Positions 1 to 6,766 of a DNA stretch of 9,619 nucleotides are shown piece after piece. Below the pieces are notes generated by a model. That model was not told the DNA's origin. It saw only the letters and a program-made list of their open reading frames with translations, and made no database searches. The stretch's first letter is position 1. The number at the start of each line of letters is the position of its first letter. This DNA comes from Acidobacteriota bacterium (GTDB lineage: Bacteria > Acidobacteriota > Terriglobia > Bryobacterales > Bryobacteraceae), in the NCBI GenBank assembly GCA_021788955.1, contig JAJYKC010000042.1:1-9619 (forward strand). The letters are read 5' to 3'. The translations under genes were made by a program, and so were the position numbers.

Positions 1-1351
1 GGCGGTGGAGCGGGGCTCTGGTGAGGTCCGCGAGGGAGGCGACGAGGAAGGGAATCGCCAGCGATCCGGCGGCGACGAGTAGTAGCGCGGCGAGGTAGCC
101 GAACAGAGGCTTGCCTTCAACGGGAGGGATGCGCGAGGCGATGAGGGCGGCGAGCGAGAGGAGCGCGGCGAGGACCAGATCGCGCGTCTTGTGGACGCGG
201 GACTGGTAATCGACCCGGCCTCGCGCCATGGCTTCAGTGGGCGGAACGGTGGAGGCTTCGAGCGCGGGAGCGAGGCCGGAGAGAACGGAGACCGCAGTGC
301 CGAGGACGAGCGCGGCGAGCGCGGCAGGCAGGGTGAGCGCGATGGGGGCGGGCGTGCTGCTGACGTAAAGCGATTCGACGGTAGAGGCGACGAGTTTCAC
401 CGCGCCCAAGGCGAGCAGGCGGCCCAGTAGGATGCCAAGTAGAGAGCCGGCGAGGCCGAAGGCCGCGGATTCGGCCAGGAACGCGGCGGCGATGGCGGCG
501 CGGCCGGCTCCGAGGGCGCGGAGGATGCCGACTTCGGCGCGGCGCCGGACCACCGACACCGAGATGGTGTTGTAGATGAGAAACGCTCCGACGAGGAGGG
601 CGATGTAGCTCAGCACGCGGAGATTCCAGCGGAAGGCCTGGAGCATTTTGCGGTTCTCGCGGGTGCGCGCGCCGCCTCGCTCGAGCGTGACGCCGGGGGG
701 AAGAACGGCGCGGAGGCGGTGTTCCCAGGCGTCGAGCTTGGTTTCGCCGGGAGGAACGCGGATGAGGATGCGGTCGAGGGCGCCGTTGCGATGAAGAAGG
801 CGGTCCGCGAGGGCGAGGTCGATGACGGCGGCTTCGCCGGTGTTGCCCTTGAGGCGGCCGCGGATGGCGAGCGTGACGATACGGTCGTTGATGCGGAGGT
901 CGAGCGTGCCGGAGGCGGGGTGGGGAAAATCGCGGCCGATCCAGACTTGCGGGCTGGTGGAGAGATTGCCGAGGTCCTGCGGGGCGCCGGATTCGTTCGC
1001 GGAGGCGTCGGCGACCATGTCGACGCCGATCAGCGGGACAACGTGGCCGGTCTGGACGATTTCGGCGGAGTCTTCGATGCGCGGGCGGAGGTTGAGCGCG
1101 TAGGGGAGCGTGGCGAGGGTAGCGGCGGCGGAGGAGGGCAGGCCGCCGGGAGCGTAGACTTCGAAGTCGGCGTCGCCGGCCAGAGTTTCGACGGAGGAGC
1201 GGAACGAGCCGGCGGCGGCATCGCCAGCGAGATCGATGGCGAGGACGACGGCGACGCCGAGAGCGATGGCGAGGAGAGTAAGCGCCGTGCGGGCCGGCTC
1301 GCGGCGAAGCGGGCGGAGCATGAGGCGGGAGAAGATCAGCGCGGCGGGCAT
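1..1351 (-). CDS. FtsX/MacB-type ABC transporter permease, 3' end cut off by window edge
   Basis: Integral membrane subunit of an ABC transporter, partner of the ATPase encoded just upstream. The 450 visible codons start MPAALIFSRLMLRPLRRE. A first membrane helix lies at about residues 22-41 and a soluble, presumably periplasmic, domain at about 50-240. The FtsX core begins near 244 with the family-typical stretch FLIYNTISVSVVRRR (257-271) followed by AEVGILRALGA. Further hydrophobic segments lie near 286-325, 336-362, 391-406 and 415-437. The two helices after about residue 390, following one complete FtsX unit, suggest the long form with two FtsX domains (usually about 800 residues), so roughly half would be missing. 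The ATG follows the ATPase stop by one base (TGACATG), so translation is probably coupled. Family members export lipoproteins, peptides or drugs, or transmit force to envelope enzymes; the substrate cannot be read from sequence. Confident on family, not on substrate. Confidence 0.9.
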   Translation of the reverse strand, partial: MPAALIFSRLMLRPLRREPARTALTLLAIALGVAVVLAIDLAGDAAAGSFRSSVETLAGDADFEVYAPGGLPSSAAATLATLPYALNLRPRIEDSAEIVQTGHVVPLIGVDMVADASANESGAPQDLGNLSTSPQVWIGRDFPHPASGTLDLRINDRIVTLAIRGRLKGNTGEAAVIDLALADRLLHRNGALDRILIRVPPGETKLDAWEHRLRAVLPPGVTLERGGARTRENRKMLQAFRWNLRVLSYIALLVGAFLIYNTISVSVVRRRAEVGILRALGAGRAAIAAAFLAESAAFGLAGSLLGILLGRLLALGAVKLVASTVESLYVSSTPAPIALTLPAALAALVLGTAVSVLSGLAPALEASTVPPTEAMARGRVDYQSRVHKTRDLVLAALLSLAALIASRIPPVEGKPLFGYLAALLLVAAGSLAIPFLVASLADLTRAPLHR

Positions 1352-1352
1352 G

Positions 1353-2081
1353 TCAGACCGCGGGCGGGGATTCGAGGCGGCCGTCCCGGAGGCGGACGAT
1401 GCGGTCGCTGGCGGCGGCGGCTTCGGCGCTGTGCGTGGCCATCAGGAGCAGCGTGCCGTGCTCGTCCACAATGCGTCGGAGCAGGGAGAGGATGACGGCG
1501 CCGGTGGCGGTGTCGAGATTGCCGGTGGGTTCGTCGGCCAGGAGGATGCGGGGATCGTTGACGAGGGCGCGGGCGATGGCGGCGCGCTGCATCTGCCCTC
1601 CGGAGAGTTGGTAGGGGAGGCGATCGGCAAGCCCGGAGAGTTCGACCCATTCCAGGCGTTCGATGGCGCGTTCGCGGGGGTGCGGCGCGCCGGCGAGCAA
1701 CAAGGGAAGCTCGATGTTTTCGACGACGGAGAGGTTCTGAAGAAGCTGGAAGGACTGGAAAATGAAGCCGGTTTTGTCGCGGCGGAGGCGGGTGAGGGCG
1801 GCGTCGTTGAGCGCGGTGGTGGAGACGCCGTCAATCGAGACGGTGCCGGAGGAAGGGAAGTCCATGGCGCCGGCGAGGTTGAGCAGCGTGGATTTTCCGC
1901 AGCCGCTGGGGCCGGCCAGCGACACAAATTCGCCGGGACTGAAGGAAAGGGTTACGTCGCGGAGGGCATCGACGCGGGCGCCGTCGGTTGCATAGTGTTT
2001 GCTGACGCTATCGAGCCGAAGCAGTGCCACAGTTTCAGCATACTGGGACGGTTCGGCGAGGCTCGCGGGTTGGGAGAGCAC
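1353..2081 (-). CDS. ABC transporter ATP-binding protein, LolD/MacB/YbbA class
   Basis: Cytoplasmic ATPase that energises the downstream FtsX-type permease. All catalytic elements are intact: Walker A GPSGCGKS at residues 57-64, Q-loop Gln109 (FIFQSF), signature LSGGQ at 159-163, Walker B ILLADE at 179-184 with Glu184, D-loop NLD at 188-190, and switch His217. The segment ADEPTGNLD is characteristic of the LolD/MacB/FtsE-like group that serves FtsX-type permeases. The open frame begins at a GTG (2081) with no Shine-Dalgarno sequence. The family normally starts just before LLRLDSVSKHY, so a second GTG at 2030 (residue 18) is an alternative start giving 225 residues, the usual family size. It lies 41 bp after the beta-propeller gene and one base before the permease gene on the same strand, consistent with one operon. 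Confidence 0.94.
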   Translation of the reverse strand: MLSQPASLAEPSQYAETVALLRLDSVSKHYATDGARVDALRDVTLSFSPGEFVSLAGPSGCGKSTLLNLAGAMDFPSSGTVSIDGVSTTALNDAALTRLRRDKTGFIFQSFQLLQNLSVVENIELPLLLAGAPHPRERAIERLEWVELSGLADRLPYQLSGGQMQRAAIARALVNDPRILLADEPTGNLDTATGAVILSLLRRIVDEHGTLLLMATHSAEAAAASDRIVRLRDGRLESPPAV

Positions 2082-2122
2082 ACATGAGTAGATGCCGGCG
2101 AGGCGTCAGACGGGGGAAAAGT

Positions 2123-3112
2123 TCAGCGTCTGTGGACCCATGCCATGCCGTCGGGGCCGCGGCCGGTGTCGATGTGGCCTTTCACTTCGAGCGTCGAGAG
2201 GTCGATGACATCGAGACGGTTGTCGGCGCTCAGGGCGACGTAGGCGCAGTTGCGTTCCGGGACCATAAGGATGCCGGCGGCGCTGCGGCCGAGTTTGAGG
2301 CGCTTGACGATCTGGCGCGAGGCCGCGTCGAGGATCACGAGGTCGCCGGTGCGGAGGTCCGAAATGAAGGCGTGTTTGCCGTCGGGGGTGAAGCGGAGGC
2401 GGTTGGACTGGCCGGTGCCCACGGGGATGGTCGCGGTGACTTTGGCGGTGGCGAGGTCGACGATGGAGACGGAGGCGCCGTGGGAGTTGGCGGCCCAGAG
2501 TTCCTTGCCGTTGGGCGAGACGTCGAAGCCCTCGGGGCCTTCGCCTACCGGGACGAGGGTTTGGGTCCAGAGGTCGGTGAAGGGCTGATTGCCGGGCACG
2601 CGGTGGAACAGGCTGACGGAGTTCGAGTTGATGTTGCCCGTGTAGATGTCGTTGAGATCGGCGCTCAGCTCGATCATGTGTGTTCGGTCCTGGCCGGTGC
2701 CCATGATCCAGTCGACGCGGCCGGTGGCGGGGTTCCAGCGGCCGAAGACTTTGTTCGCTTCGGCGGTGAAGTACAGTTCGCTGCCGGCCCAGGCGAGGCC
2801 GTGGGAGCCGTGGAGAGGCGCGATGTCGATGGGCGGGAGCGCTTTGCGCGCAATGAGATCGACTTGGGCGATGGTGTGATAGCTGCTGCGCGGGCCGCCG
2901 TAGTTGGAGGCGTAGGCGCGCGTGCCGTCGGCTGAGGCCACAACTTCGTGCGGATCGTTGCCGACGGGGACGCGGCTGAGAATCTTGCCCGAAGCGGGAT
3001 CGACGATTTCGAGCGTGTTGTCCTGCTTGGCGAGAACGAGAAGTAGGCTCGACGCCGCGAAGGCGGTTGCCGGGCAGGAAAGAAAAACGAGAGAGGCGAT
3101 GAGACGGCGCAT
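2123..3112 (-). CDS. Exported YVTN-type seven-bladed beta-propeller repeat protein
   Basis: Predicted secreted beta-propeller of 329 residues. The frame stays open to a GTG at 3232, but I place the start at the ATG at 3112. That codon has a good Shine-Dalgarno (CAGGAG, four bases upstream) and opens a signal peptide, MRRLIASLVFLSCPATAFAA, with likely cleavage near residue 20. The mature part repeats blade units of the form 'V-x-D-(P/L)-A-(S/T)-x-K-(I/V)', with turns such as SADGTRAY (60-67), SPNGKELW (199-206) and TPDGKHAF (242-249), and paired strands such as VSIVDLATAKVTATIPVG. This is the YVTN/cytochrome-D1-like pattern. No metal-binding or catalytic signature is visible, so a binding or scaffold role is the most that can be said. 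It precedes the ABC ATPase gene by 41 bp and may be cotranscribed with it. Upstream lies a 132-bp gap that could hold its own promoter; only weak -10-like boxes are visible there. Confidence 0.88.
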   Translation of the reverse strand: MRRLIASLVFLSCPATAFAASSLLLVLAKQDNTLEIVDPASGKILSRVPVGNDPHEVVASADGTRAYASNYGGPRSSYHTIAQVDLIARKALPPIDIAPLHGSHGLAWAGSELYFTAEANKVFGRWNPATGRVDWIMGTGQDRTHMIELSADLNDIYTGNINSNSVSLFHRVPGNQPFTDLWTQTLVPVGEGPEGFDVSPNGKELWAANSHGASVSIVDLATAKVTATIPVGTGQSNRLRFTPDGKHAFISDLRTGDLVILDAASRQIVKRLKLGRSAAGILMVPERNCAYVALSADNRLDVIDLSTLEVKGHIDTGRGPDGMAWVHRR

Positions 3113-3116
3113 AAGA

Positions 3117-3122
3117 CTCCTG
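3117..3122 (-). promoter_or_regulatory. Shine-Dalgarno site deciding the beta-propeller start
   Basis: On the minus strand CAGGAG is followed by TCTT and then ATG at 3112. The longer in-frame GTG at 3232 has no comparable site and would put 40 non-hydrophobic residues ahead of an obvious signal peptide, so this site fixes the start. Confidence 0.75.
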
Positions 3123-3244
3123 GCTGCCCGCGCTACGGGGCTGCAGACGATCCCCTGATGAGTATTACCGCCGGCGGCGCCCATAGCGCGGGGCAGTTCG
3201 ATACAGTCTATCCGAAATCCGGCTGTATGCAATAGGCCGAGAGT

Positions 3245-4069
3245 TTATTTTTGCGGGTCGGCTTCGGTGGCCGAGACCATCTTCGCGTCGGAGGTGAACT
3301 TGCGGTAGTTCGAGAAGGTGTCGTCGAAGCTGCCGCTCAGTTTCTTGAAGAGCACGCGGGCGTCGACATCGGCGGCGATTTGTTTCGGGAGCCAGATCTC
3401 GTTGTTGACGCGCGTTTGGGTGAAGTGGAGGACGGTGCCGGGGTCAAGAGCGAGCAGGAACAGCCCCCATTTGAAGGGGCGGATGACCTCGGCGTCGACC
3501 TTCACCCACTCGTAGGTCGCCTGGTCGATCCAGACTTTGGCGCGGACTTTGTTGAGGGCTTTGGCTTGCGAATCGCGGGGGACGTAACCGGGCTTTGGCG
3601 TGGCGGAGATGATCCAGGCGGCGTGGCCGTCGATCTTGTTTTCGCCGAGGATTTGAAAGTCGTAGGCGTCGGGAATTTCGCGGGCGAACTCGCGGTCCTT
3701 TTGGCGCTCCTTCTCGGCGTCGGCTTCTTCCTTGGCGCGTTTTTCGCCGGACTCGGCGGCTTGTTTGGCGACGGCCTTGTCGTAGCGTTTCTGTTCTTTG
3801 GCGGCGTCGGCGGCTGAGAGCGGCTTATCGTCTTTGGCGATGAGGCGGCGGAATTCCTTGCCGTAAAGGTAGGTGACGTCGTACGTTTTCGACGAGGTTT
3901 TGCCGTTTCCGTCCTGCTGCTGCTGGCGCTCGACGTAGGAGTAGTCGCGGGCCTTTTTCCAATTGTCCAGGTCGAGGTTGACAGATTTGCGGACGATTTC
4001 GGCGGGGTCGGGCTTGGGTGCCGGCGCTGCGGCGAAGGCGAGGAGCAAAACCGGCGCGAGCACGGCCAT
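3245..4069 (-). CDS. Secreted LolA-like outer-membrane lipoprotein-sorting family protein
   Basis: Predicted periplasmic protein of 274 residues. I chose the ATG at 4069 because it opens a signal peptide (MAVLAPVLLLAFAAAPA) and follows the cupin stop (4077) by seven bases. The open frame reaches a GTG at 4117, but that would overlap the cupin gene by 41 bp and spoil the signal peptide. The C-terminal half (about 135-262) has alternating beta strands: YDFQILGENKIDGHAAWII, then KVRAKVWIDQATYEWVKVDAE, then a strand with W224-L-P. This pattern (parsed metric, then 'x-V-W-I-D') matches the LolA-like fold used by lipoprotein carriers and by uncharacterised acidobacterial secreted proteins. Residues about 80-131 form a Lys/Glu/Ala-rich insert, probably helical or coiled coil, which is not part of a normal LolA. 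Its position beside a LolD/LolC-like pair hints at envelope trafficking, but that is inference. Confidence 0.7.
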   Translation of the reverse strand: MAVLAPVLLLAFAAAPAPKPDPAEIVRKSVNLDLDNWKKARDYSYVERQQQQDGNGKTSSKTYDVTYLYGKEFRRLIAKDDKPLSAADAAKEQKRYDKAVAKQAAESGEKRAKEEADAEKERQKDREFAREIPDAYDFQILGENKIDGHAAWIISATPKPGYVPRDSQAKALNKVRAKVWIDQATYEWVKVDAEVIRPFKWGLFLLALDPGTVLHFTQTRVNNEIWLPKQIAADVDARVLFKKLSGSFDDTFSNYRKFTSDAKMVSATEADPQK

Positions 4070-4076
4070 AAGCCGA

Positions 4077-4595
4077 TTATCGCCGAGGGGGGCGAGGGCC
4101 AGACTCACCCCCAACACGCCAGGACGCAGACGGCGCCGGCGTAAGGCTGTGCCGGCGCATGATCTCCTCCGTCGTTCTCCGGTCCGGCGGCCCGCCAGCC
4201 GCGGCGTTGATTACCTCGGCCGCCTCGCGGAAGTACTCCGGGCCGATTGCCGCCGGCGCCACAACGCAGACCGCTTTCGCTTCCTCGGTTCCGTTGTTGC
4301 TGAACCGGTGAATCGCGCCGCGCGGGATGCATAGCGCCTGCCCCGGTCCGATGTCGATTGCTTTTCCGTCAACGGTGAAGGTCAGTATTCCGCCGGTGAC
4401 GTAGACCGTCTCTTCGTAATGGTCGTGGCTGTGCGCGGGCGCAGCCAGGCCCCGCCCGCCCGCGACAGCGCCCTCGAAGACCGCGACGCTGCCGCCCGAG
4501 TCTTCCGCGGTGATCAGGAAACGGATCTCAACCGGCCCGATGCGAATGGTCTCGCTGGAGGGATTGACGCGAAGGTCAGAAATCTGCTGTGTCAT
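4077..4595 (-). CDS. Single-domain cupin protein (quercetinase-like/RmlC fold)
   Basis: Small cupin of 172 residues that probably binds one metal ion. Cupin motif 1 is H55-S-H57-D-H59 with Glu61/Glu62 and Gly68. Motif 2 is G85-x5-P91-x-G93-x2-H96-x3-N100, an exact match to the consensus. His55, His57, one of the two glutamates, and His96 are the expected metal ligands. The C-terminal helix EAKAVCVVAPAAIGPEYFREAAEVI is typical of cupins grouped with quercetin dioxygenase-like proteins; the reaction cannot be assigned. The ATG at 4595 has GGAAGG about eight bases upstream. The last 18 or so residues (SASWRVGGESGPRPPRR) are Arg/Pro-rich, unlike the rest, and run up to the next gene's start, so they may reflect loss of an earlier stop or a small frameshift. 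A truncated paralogue lies 23 bp upstream. Confidence 0.88.
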   Translation of the reverse strand: MTQQISDLRVNPSSETIRIGPVEIRFLITAEDSGGSVAVFEGAVAGGRGLAAPAHSHDHYEETVYVTGGILTFTVDGKAIDIGPGQALCIPRGAIHRFSNNGTEEAKAVCVVAPAAIGPEYFREAAEVINAAAGGPPDRRTTEEIMRRHSLTPAPSASWRVGGESGPRPPRR

Positions 4596-4618
4596 GATGA
4601 CCCTTCCGTAAATGCCGG

Positions 4619-4834
4619 TTACTGGTGTTTTCCCGCGGGGATAAGCAGTTCCAAACCGTATTTGGGAGCGGTCTTCAGCGCGCGGCCGATCACCACTTCG
4701 GCGATATTGGGAACATCCGCGGCGTCGGCTGCCGCCAAGAGGATCTCCGCGAAATAGTTCTCGATGCCCGCCGGCGCAGCCACCATCAGCATTTTTGCGG
4801 TTTCCTCGCCGGCGCGAATGCGGAGTTCGCGTTC
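4619..4834 (-). pseudogene. 5'-truncated cupin remnant, paralogue of the adjacent cupin
   Basis: A 71-codon open stretch ends at TAA (4621-4619), with an in-frame TAG immediately upstream (4837-4835) and no ribosome binding site. Its translation, from ERELRIRAGEETAK onward, includes ETAKMLMVAAPAGIENYF. This aligns with EEAKAVCVVAPAAIGPEYF of the intact cupin and continues into a similar helical C-terminus (PNIAEVVIGRALKTAPKYG). Both metal-binding cupin motifs should lie upstream but are absent in every frame I read between 4835 and 4919. The homology stops at the repeat cluster at 4832-4863, so the gene lost its N-terminal two-thirds there. In-frame ATGs exist (codons 15 and 17), so a short residual peptide is possible but unlikely to function as a cupin. 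This remnant and the upstream control region fill the 324-bp space between the cupin and the split-barrel gene. Confidence 0.75.
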
Positions 4835-4863
4835 CTAAATGATCCTTATAGGATTCCTAAATG
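4832..4863. repeat. Direct repeats flanking an inverted repeat; candidate operator or recombination scar
   Basis: TTCCTAAATG occurs at 4832-4841 and again at 4854-4863, period 22. Between them lies ATCCT-TAT-AGGAT (4842-4854), and a second inverted pair TAGGA-T-TCCTA spans 4849-4859. The element is strikingly AT-rich for this window. It sits about 60-90 bp upstream of the split-barrel gene start and exactly at the point where the cupin remnant loses homology. It could be a regulator binding site for the plus-strand operon, a junction scar, or both. I see no convincing -35/-10 pair here. Confidence 0.55.
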
Positions 4864-4886
4864 TTCGCTAAGTAGCCGCTGCGCCA

Positions 4887-4900
4887 CACCGCGCGCGGTG
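4887..4900. promoter_or_regulatory. 14-bp perfect palindrome in the leader of the split-barrel/GAF operon
   Basis: CACCGCGCGCGGTG is a perfect palindrome ending 19 bp before the ATG at 4920 and just upstream of the Shine-Dalgarno GAGGG (4910-4914). It may be an operator for a dimeric regulator, possibly the winged-helix protein encoded downstream. Short GC palindromes also arise by chance at this base composition. Confidence 0.35.
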
Positions 4901-4919
4901 CGTTAGCCTGAGGGTCAGC

Positions 4920-5414
4920 ATGGAGAGCGGCGATCCGGTTTCGATCGGCGACGAACTGAAGGCTCTTCTGGAAGGCCCCGTATCGGTTCTGGTCGGCACG
5001 CGCGACTCGCGTCTGATCCCGGAAATCACGCGCGCCTGGGGGCCGCGGGTCTCCGACGATGGCCGGGGCATCAGCCTCTGCGTACCGCTCGCCACGAGAC
5101 GCAAGACGCTTGACAACCTGGAAGCGAACGGAGAGACCGCCGCCACATTTTCGCTTCCCACGAATTACCGGACGTTTCAGTTGAAAGGCCATCGCGCGAT
5201 GGCCGCCGGACCGGACCGTGCGGACCTGGAGGCCGTCGAACGGCATCGCGATGCGTTTGCGGTGGTGAATGCGCGGCTCGGACAATCCCGCCGCGACATC
5301 GAAGCGTTCTGGCAAGGCGAAATCGAGACGTCGCCGGCGCTGGTGAAGATCTCTTTTGCGCCCGAGCAGATCTTCGATCAGACGCCCGGGCCCGGCGCGG
5401 GCAGGAAGCTATGA
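4920..5414 (+). CDS. Pyridoxamine 5'-phosphate oxidase-like (FMN-binding split-barrel) protein
   Basis: Cytoplasmic protein of 164 residues resembling the PNPOx-like split-barrel family, whose members bind FMN, F420, heme or related cofactors. The ATG at 4920 has GAGGG five bases upstream. Early strands VSVLVGTRDSRLIPEITRAWG (residues 21-41) match the family's first hairpin, where a bound flavin would be approached. The middle segment L64-D-N-L-E-A-N-G-E-T-A-A-T-F followed by YRTFQLKG (83-90) is the conserved 'x-N-P-x-V-A-x-x-F ... x-R-x-x-Q-L-x-G' signature. Residues 105-135 are helical and highly charged. True PNPOx substrate-binding arginines cannot be confirmed, so vitamin B6 synthesis is not claimed. 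The stop overlaps the next start in ATGA (5411-5414), which predicts translational coupling and a joint function with the GAF protein. Confidence 0.85.
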   Translation: MESGDPVSIGDELKALLEGPVSVLVGTRDSRLIPEITRAWGPRVSDDGRGISLCVPLATRRKTLDNLEANGETAATFSLPTNYRTFQLKGHRAMAAGPDRADLEAVERHRDAFAVVNARLGQSRRDIEAFWQGEIETSPALVKISFAPEQIFDQTPGPGAGRKL

Positions 5415-6739
5415 GTACGGCGTCGCCTCCGGCGGTTGCGCTCGCGAGCATTGCGTCGTGCTTTGAGGGAATTCTTCCCTCATCCATCTGCACCTGCTCC
5501 CAGATCGGCACGCCGAACCTGACATACCTTTCGATTGTCCACCTCGTCGATAGTCACCATGTCGGCCTTTCCTACCAGTTCTTCAACAAGACTCGCGAGA
5601 ATGTCTTGCAGAATCCTTTCGTGCAGGTGGTGGTGGTTTCACCAACGAACCTGCATCAATACCGGCTGGACTTGCGCTACGAGCGAACCGAATCCGGAGG
5701 CGCGTTATTCGACCGCGTGAAAACGCGGCTCGACGCTGTGGCGTCGCAAACCGGGATGAGCCACATTTTCCGGTTGCGCGGCGTGGACATCTTCGAGGTC
5801 CTGGACTGCCGGCCCATGAATGCGGAAACCGGCGGAGAAGGACTGCTCAAGGTTGACTACCTTTCCCGGATCGAAGAGTTCGCGGCGCGGCTCGCCGCCT
5901 GCACAGGGCTCGAGTCGATCATCGACACCTCGCTCGACGCCATGTCGGAGTTGTTTGGCTACGGCCACTCGTTTCTCATGGCGCCGGATGAGGAAGGCAA
6001 GCGACTGTTTACGCTGGGAAGCCGGGGGTTTGGCGAGTCCGGAATTGGATCGGAGGTGTGGATCGGTGAAGGAATCCTCGGGGTTGCGGCCGAGCGCCGC
6101 GCGGTTGTGCGCACGACGAGCTTCGGCTGGGATGTGCTGTACTCGAATGCCGTTCGATCCGCGGAGGAGCGCCGTGGGGAAGACATCCTGTTGGAACGGG
6201 AGATTGCCTTGCTCGTGGTTCCCCTGGTGGCCCAGGACAGACTCCTCGGGATACTCTGCCTGCAGAGCGCGAGTCCCGGGCGATTTCTCTTCGACGACGA
6301 GCGGGTGGTCCGAATCGCCGCGCGCCAAATGGCCGCGTCCATCGTGCTGGCGGAGCGCGCCGAAGGTGCCAGGCCACGAACAGCTTTGGGATGGCCACAT
6401 ACAGCGCAGCCGGCCGCCACTGCAACCCTCAAGCACTACCAATCCGACAACAGCATCTTCATCGACGATGCATATCTGATCAAGGGTATCGCCGGCCGGA
6501 TCTTCTGGAAGCTTGTCCAGAGCTACGCACAAAGCGGGCGGGTGGACCTTACCAACAAGGCGATCCGGCTGGATGCCGCCTTGCAGTTGCCCGACATCAA
6601 AGACAACCTGGAAGCGCGGCTGATCCTGCTGCGCTGCCGTCTGCGGGACCGCTGCGACTTTCTCGGCCTGACCCAGCTTGGGCGAGGGCAATTCCGTCTG
6701 GACGTGCAGCGAAAACTGACCCTGAAGGAGCAGCCGTAG
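5411..6739 (+). CDS. Split-barrel (PNPOx-like), GAF and putative winged-helix three-domain sensor-regulator
   Basis: Protein of 442 residues with three apparent modules. Residues 10-135 form a second split-barrel domain, with CTCSQIGTPNLTYLSIVHLV (27-46), VGLSYQFFNKTRENVLQNPF (51-70) and QYRLDLRYERTE (83-94). Residues about 150-315 form a GAF domain: helix YLSRIEEFAARLAACTGLESIID, core strands around FGYGHSFLMAPDEEG, the W217-I-G-E-G-I-L-G turn typical of GAF, and the closing strands LLVVPLVAQDRLLGILCLQS (267-286). Residues about 340-435 contain IDDAYLIKGIAGRIFWKLVQ, then DNLEARLILLRCRLRDRC and GRGQFRLDV. This resembles the recognition helix plus wing of OmpR/PhoB-like winged-helix domains ('LR-x-RL ... 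GxGxRL'), so DNA binding is plausible but not proven. No kinase, cyclase or receiver domain is present. It overlaps the upstream gene by four bases and is convergent with the GH57 gene, 27 bp away. Confidence 0.82.
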   Translation: MSTASPPAVALASIASCFEGILPSSICTCSQIGTPNLTYLSIVHLVDSHHVGLSYQFFNKTRENVLQNPFVQVVVVSPTNLHQYRLDLRYERTESGGALFDRVKTRLDAVASQTGMSHIFRLRGVDIFEVLDCRPMNAETGGEGLLKVDYLSRIEEFAARLAACTGLESIIDTSLDAMSELFGYGHSFLMAPDEEGKRLFTLGSRGFGESGIGSEVWIGEGILGVAAERRAVVRTTSFGWDVLYSNAVRSAEERRGEDILLEREIALLVVPLVAQDRLLGILCLQSASPGRFLFDDERVVRIAARQMAASIVLAERAEGARPRTALGWPHTAQPAATATLKHYQSDNSIFIDDAYLIKGIAGRIFWKLVQSYAQSGRVDLTNKAIRLDAALQLPDIKDNLEARLILLRCRLRDRCDFLGLTQLGRGQFRLDVQRKLTLKEQP

Positions 6740-6766
6740 GTCTGGCGAACGGAACGAGCCCCGCCC

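Noticed and set aside
719..2935. Long plus-strand open frames opposite the ABC, permease and propeller genes (719-1495, 1236-2087, 2024-2935)
   Set aside because: They are Gly/Glu/Ala/Arg-rich shadows produced by GC-biased codon use on the minus strand. They match no fold, and the opposite frames carry complete family motifs.
3181..3240. Promoter for the beta-propeller gene (TTGCAT with TAGACT at 16 bp on the minus strand)
   Set aside because: Only three and four of six consensus matches; not enough to call, though a promoter in this 132-bp gap is reasonable.
4625..4906. Plus-strand open frame of 93 codons in the gap before the split-barrel gene
   Set aside because: It is antisense to the cupin remnant, has no ribosome binding site, and its product resembles nothing.
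5705..6691. 328-codon minus-strand frame opposite the GAF protein
   Set aside because: The plus frame has clear split-barrel and GAF motifs and a coupled start; the antisense translation has none.
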